A stretch of 64,000 nt of DNA, from NCBI GenBank assembly GCA_934168245.1, contig CAKPMY010000001.1:223391-287390 (forward strand), read 5' to 3'. Every line of letters begins with the position of its first letter. Positions within the stretch are counted from its first letter, which is position 1. Positions 62,801-64,000 of the stretch are shown one piece after another. The translations under genes and the position numbers were made by a program. This DNA is from an uncultured Bacilli bacterium. GTDB taxonomy: Bacteria; Bacillota_I; Bacilli_A; RF39; UBA660. The notes beneath the pieces were generated by a model, which saw nothing but the letters and a program-made list of their open reading frames with translations, did not search any database and had not been told where the DNA came from.

Positions 62801-63485
62801 TATTCTTAGTAGAATCTTTAGCAATAGTATTCTTTAAATACTCATCTTCACCAAACATCTTAAAGATATCTTCATCAGTAGATAATCCAAATGCTCTAAG
62901 TAAAGTAGTTAAAGTTACTTTTCTAGTACGATCAATACGTACATATAAAACATCTCTAGCATCTGTCTCAAATTCTAGCCAAGTACCACGAGTTGGTATA
63001 ATTTGGGAAGTAATCAACTCACGACCATTCTTATCAATTTCATGATTGAAATAAACGCTAGGAGAACGAACTAATTGTGAAACAATTACACGTTCAGCCC
63101 CATTAATAACAAATGTACCACTATCAGTCATTAATGGCATATCACCCATGAATATTTCTTGTTCTTTTACCTCACCAGTTTCACGGTTAAATAAACGAAC
63201 TTCAACTCTCAAAGGAGCTGAGTAAGTAGTCTCACGATCCTTACTCTCCTTTATAGAATAACGTGGTTCATCAAAATGATAATCTCCGAATTCTAATGAT
63301 AAAGTACCAGAAAAATTTTCTACTGGAAATAAATCATCAAAAACTTCTTTGATTCCTGTTTGAATAAACCAATTATAAGATTTCTTTTGAATTTCTAGTA
63401 AGTCCTTCAATTCATAAGTATTTCTGATTTTTGAGAAATTTCTTCTTTCTCTATAATCACCACATTTTACAATTTTATATGACAC
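59832..63485 (-). CDS. rpoB: RNA polymerase beta subunit
   Basis: The 1217-residue subunit is complete: the RNA polymerase Rpb2 domains, the rifampicin pocket (GSSQLSQFMDQTNPIAELTNKRRLSALGPGGLS), GPNIGLI, and the C-terminal GKAQFGGQRFGEMEVWALYAYGA. At the position of E. coli His526 there is Asn (residue 476, codon AAT at 62058-62060). The last 70 or so residues form a very acidic tail (Asp/Glu/Ser rich, ending FEEGAEF). The start is a GTG at 63485 with GGGGTGA six bases upstream. Followed directly by rpoC. Confidence 0.99.
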   Translation of the reverse strand: MSYKIVKCGDYRERRNFSKIRNTYELKDLLEIQKKSYNWFIQTGIKEVFDDLFPVENFSGTLSLEFGDYHFDEPRYSIKESKDRETTYSAPLRVEVRLFNRETGEVKEQEIFMGDMPLMTDSGTFVINGAERVIVSQLVRSPSVYFNHEIDKNGRELITSQIIPTRGTWLEFETDARDVLYVRIDRTRKVTLTTLLRAFGLSTDEDIFKMFGEDEYLKNTIAKDSTKNTDEALIEIYEKLRPGEPVTLDSSKNQIITRFFDEFRYDLAKVGRYKFNRKLNVADRLLNQVIAEDITNNGEVVLEKGTQITKANMDILKEALANGFGLTEVKVNEELDQYNKVQIVKIFSPNDKKKKLDVIGNDQSIEVKRLTISDVYASVSYYLNLLQGVGNFDEIDHLGNRRIRQVGELLQNQFRIGVSRMERVVRERMTTQEMEEVTPKTLINIRPVTAAMKEFFGSSQLSQFMDQTNPIAELTNKRRLSALGPGGLSRDRAGVEVRDVNSSHYGRICPIESPEGPNIGLITSLASYAKIDEYGFVMSPYRKVVDCQITDDVHYLTADEELDYIISQSTVETDENNKIISEQVNARFRGENILAKPEQVDYIDVSPQQVVSVTTSCIPFLEHDDATRASMGANMQRQAMPLIKTEAPFVGTGVEYIAAKDSGVEVVAKNDGIVEYADAKKVVVKTKEGKDTYRLQNFELANSSICSHQRPIVHPGDVVKADKTILADGNSTDKGELALGKNMTVAFMTFNGYNYEDAVILNENLVKDDKFTSLHLEDYEMQCRETKLGPEEITRDIPNVSEEARRNLDENGIITIGTEVREGDILVGKVTPKGMAELTSEEKLLHAIFGEKTREVRDTSLRVPHGGDGIVHDIKIYSRKDNDELPAGVSKVIRVYIIQKRKIQVGDKMSGRHGNKGVISLILPQEDMPYLPDGTPVDIMLNPQGVPSRMNFGQILEIHMGMACKKLGVHIATPVFDGAHISDIKDMMKEAGMDEDGKTVLYDGRTGDPFDHRIAVGVMYMIKLHHMVDDKLHARSTGPYSLVTQQPLGGKAQFGGQRFGEMEVWALYAYGAAHTLQEILTVKSDDVIGRVKVYESIIKGQEINQAGVPESFRVLMKEFQALGLDISIINDNGETLQLKEIEEAEDRDDNNSSIEEFESAPVPNLMPDSSDDSLEDDYSDNDEEDDEDEEPDFDENYDDFMSDEFDENEDFEEGAEF

Positions 63486-63559
63486 TATTATTCACCCCAC
63501 ACGTATTTTTTTAGGACACAAATAAAATGCAAATAAGAATTTATATTTAAACAAATTGC

Positions 63560-64000
63560 TTATAAACTGCATTCAATAATATAAAATCCTTTGCTTTTTT
63601 CTAATACACACACAGTGTATACTTTTTTTAAGTCGACTATTAACGATTTAGCACCTTGTTCTTTTCTGATTACTAAGAATAACTTCCCATTATCTTCCAA
63701 ATAATCTTTAGCATTCATCACAATATCATAAACGACTTTTTTACCAGCCCTTATCGGAGGGTTAGTAACAATAACAGAATATTTAGTATTAATATTTTGA
63801 TAAGTATAACTTTCAAATGCTTTAACATTAGAAACACCGTTAATTTTAGCATTTCGCTGTGCCAAATGTAATGCTCGTAAATTAACATCAACCATATCAG
63901 CACTAGCACCGGTTACCTTAGCTAAAACAATACCAAATACTCCATAACCGCAACCCATATCAAGAATTTTGCCTCCAACTTCTCCAAGCGGGATTGTCTC
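63560..64000 (-). CDS. RsmC-like class I methyltransferase (start outside window)
   Basis: The frame is open to the right edge, so the N-terminus is missing. The visible 146 residues hold the SAM-binding loop ILDMGCGYGVFGI, a VDVNLRALHLAQRNAKIN acidic loop, and the catalytic-type motif VTNPPIRAG, which marks the small-domain N2-guanine rRNA methyltransferase group (RsmC, YbxB). It sits upstream of rpoB, where Firmicutes have ybxB between rplL and rpoB. The rRNA target of this member is not certain. Confidence 0.88.
   Translation of the reverse strand, partial: ETIPLGEVGGKILDMGCGYGVFGIVLAKVTGASADMVDVNLRALHLAQRNAKINGVSNVKAFESYTYQNINTKYSVIVTNPPIRAGKKVVYDIVMNAKDYLEDNGKLFLVIRKEQGAKSLIVDLKKVYTVCVLEKSKGFYIIECSL

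Overview
The window is AT-rich DNA of low-GC Gram-positive type (Firmicutes/Bacilli, possibly an uncultured gut lineage near the Mollicutes). The evidence is AGGAGG-type ribosome sites, T-box leaders, FemAB-type peptidoglycan proteins, a CdaA/CdaR pair, sortase and surface proteins, and several sporulation-family genes (Cse60, CotF, GerS/YdcC-like, SpoVB-like). TGA is used as a stop (for example the ATGA overlap at 6298-6301), so the code is the standard bacterial one and not that of Mycoplasma. Most genes lie on the minus strand; plus-strand genes are isolated or in short runs.

Layout. 1-5800: a lipoprotein, trmB, a FemX-like gene, a SpoVB/MurJ-type flippase, a Cse60-like gene missed by length cut-offs, and a Fic protein. 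5900-8190: two overlapping genes for degenerate AAA-type proteins, the larger carrying an N-terminal exported-protein-like domain; this is the most unusual locus here. 8296-11319: a T-box-controlled operon of a small membrane protein and leuS. 11330-17557: GH31 glycosidase, VanY-type carboxypeptidase, radical SAM YtqA, DUF1294, SPFH and NfeD. 17678-20526: cell-surface genes, including a thioester/CnaB adhesin overlapping its sortase. 20539-29151: S41 protease, thioredoxin-like protein, LolA-like lipoprotein, CdaR, CdaA, an NlpC/P60 hydrolase, two coat-type proteins and DUF378/DUF308 membrane proteins. 29337-34354: glyA, tandem HD hydrolases and two unknown genes. 34360-35275: a run of hairpins and an IS200-type element. 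35343-39892: ssrA (tmRNA), smpB, capA-like, rnr, secG. 39959-45895: two different prolyl-tRNA synthetases behind a Pro T-box, eno and murD. 46005-50777: a second FemX-like gene and a large VWA surface protein. 50913-64000: tuf, fusA, rpsG, rpsL, a membrane protein, rpoC, rpoB and the start of an RsmC-like methyltransferase gene, in the classical str/rpoBC order.

How the parts relate. Translation and its quality control (leuS, two proS, tmRNA/SmpB/RNase R, str operon, RNA polymerase) sit beside envelope functions (MurD, FemX, flippase, VanY, NlpC/P60, CdaAR, sortase and adhesins). RpoB has Asn where most bacteria have His at E. coli position 526, the residue reported for the natural rifampicin resistance of mollicutes. 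All assignments come from reading the sequence; no database search was run.
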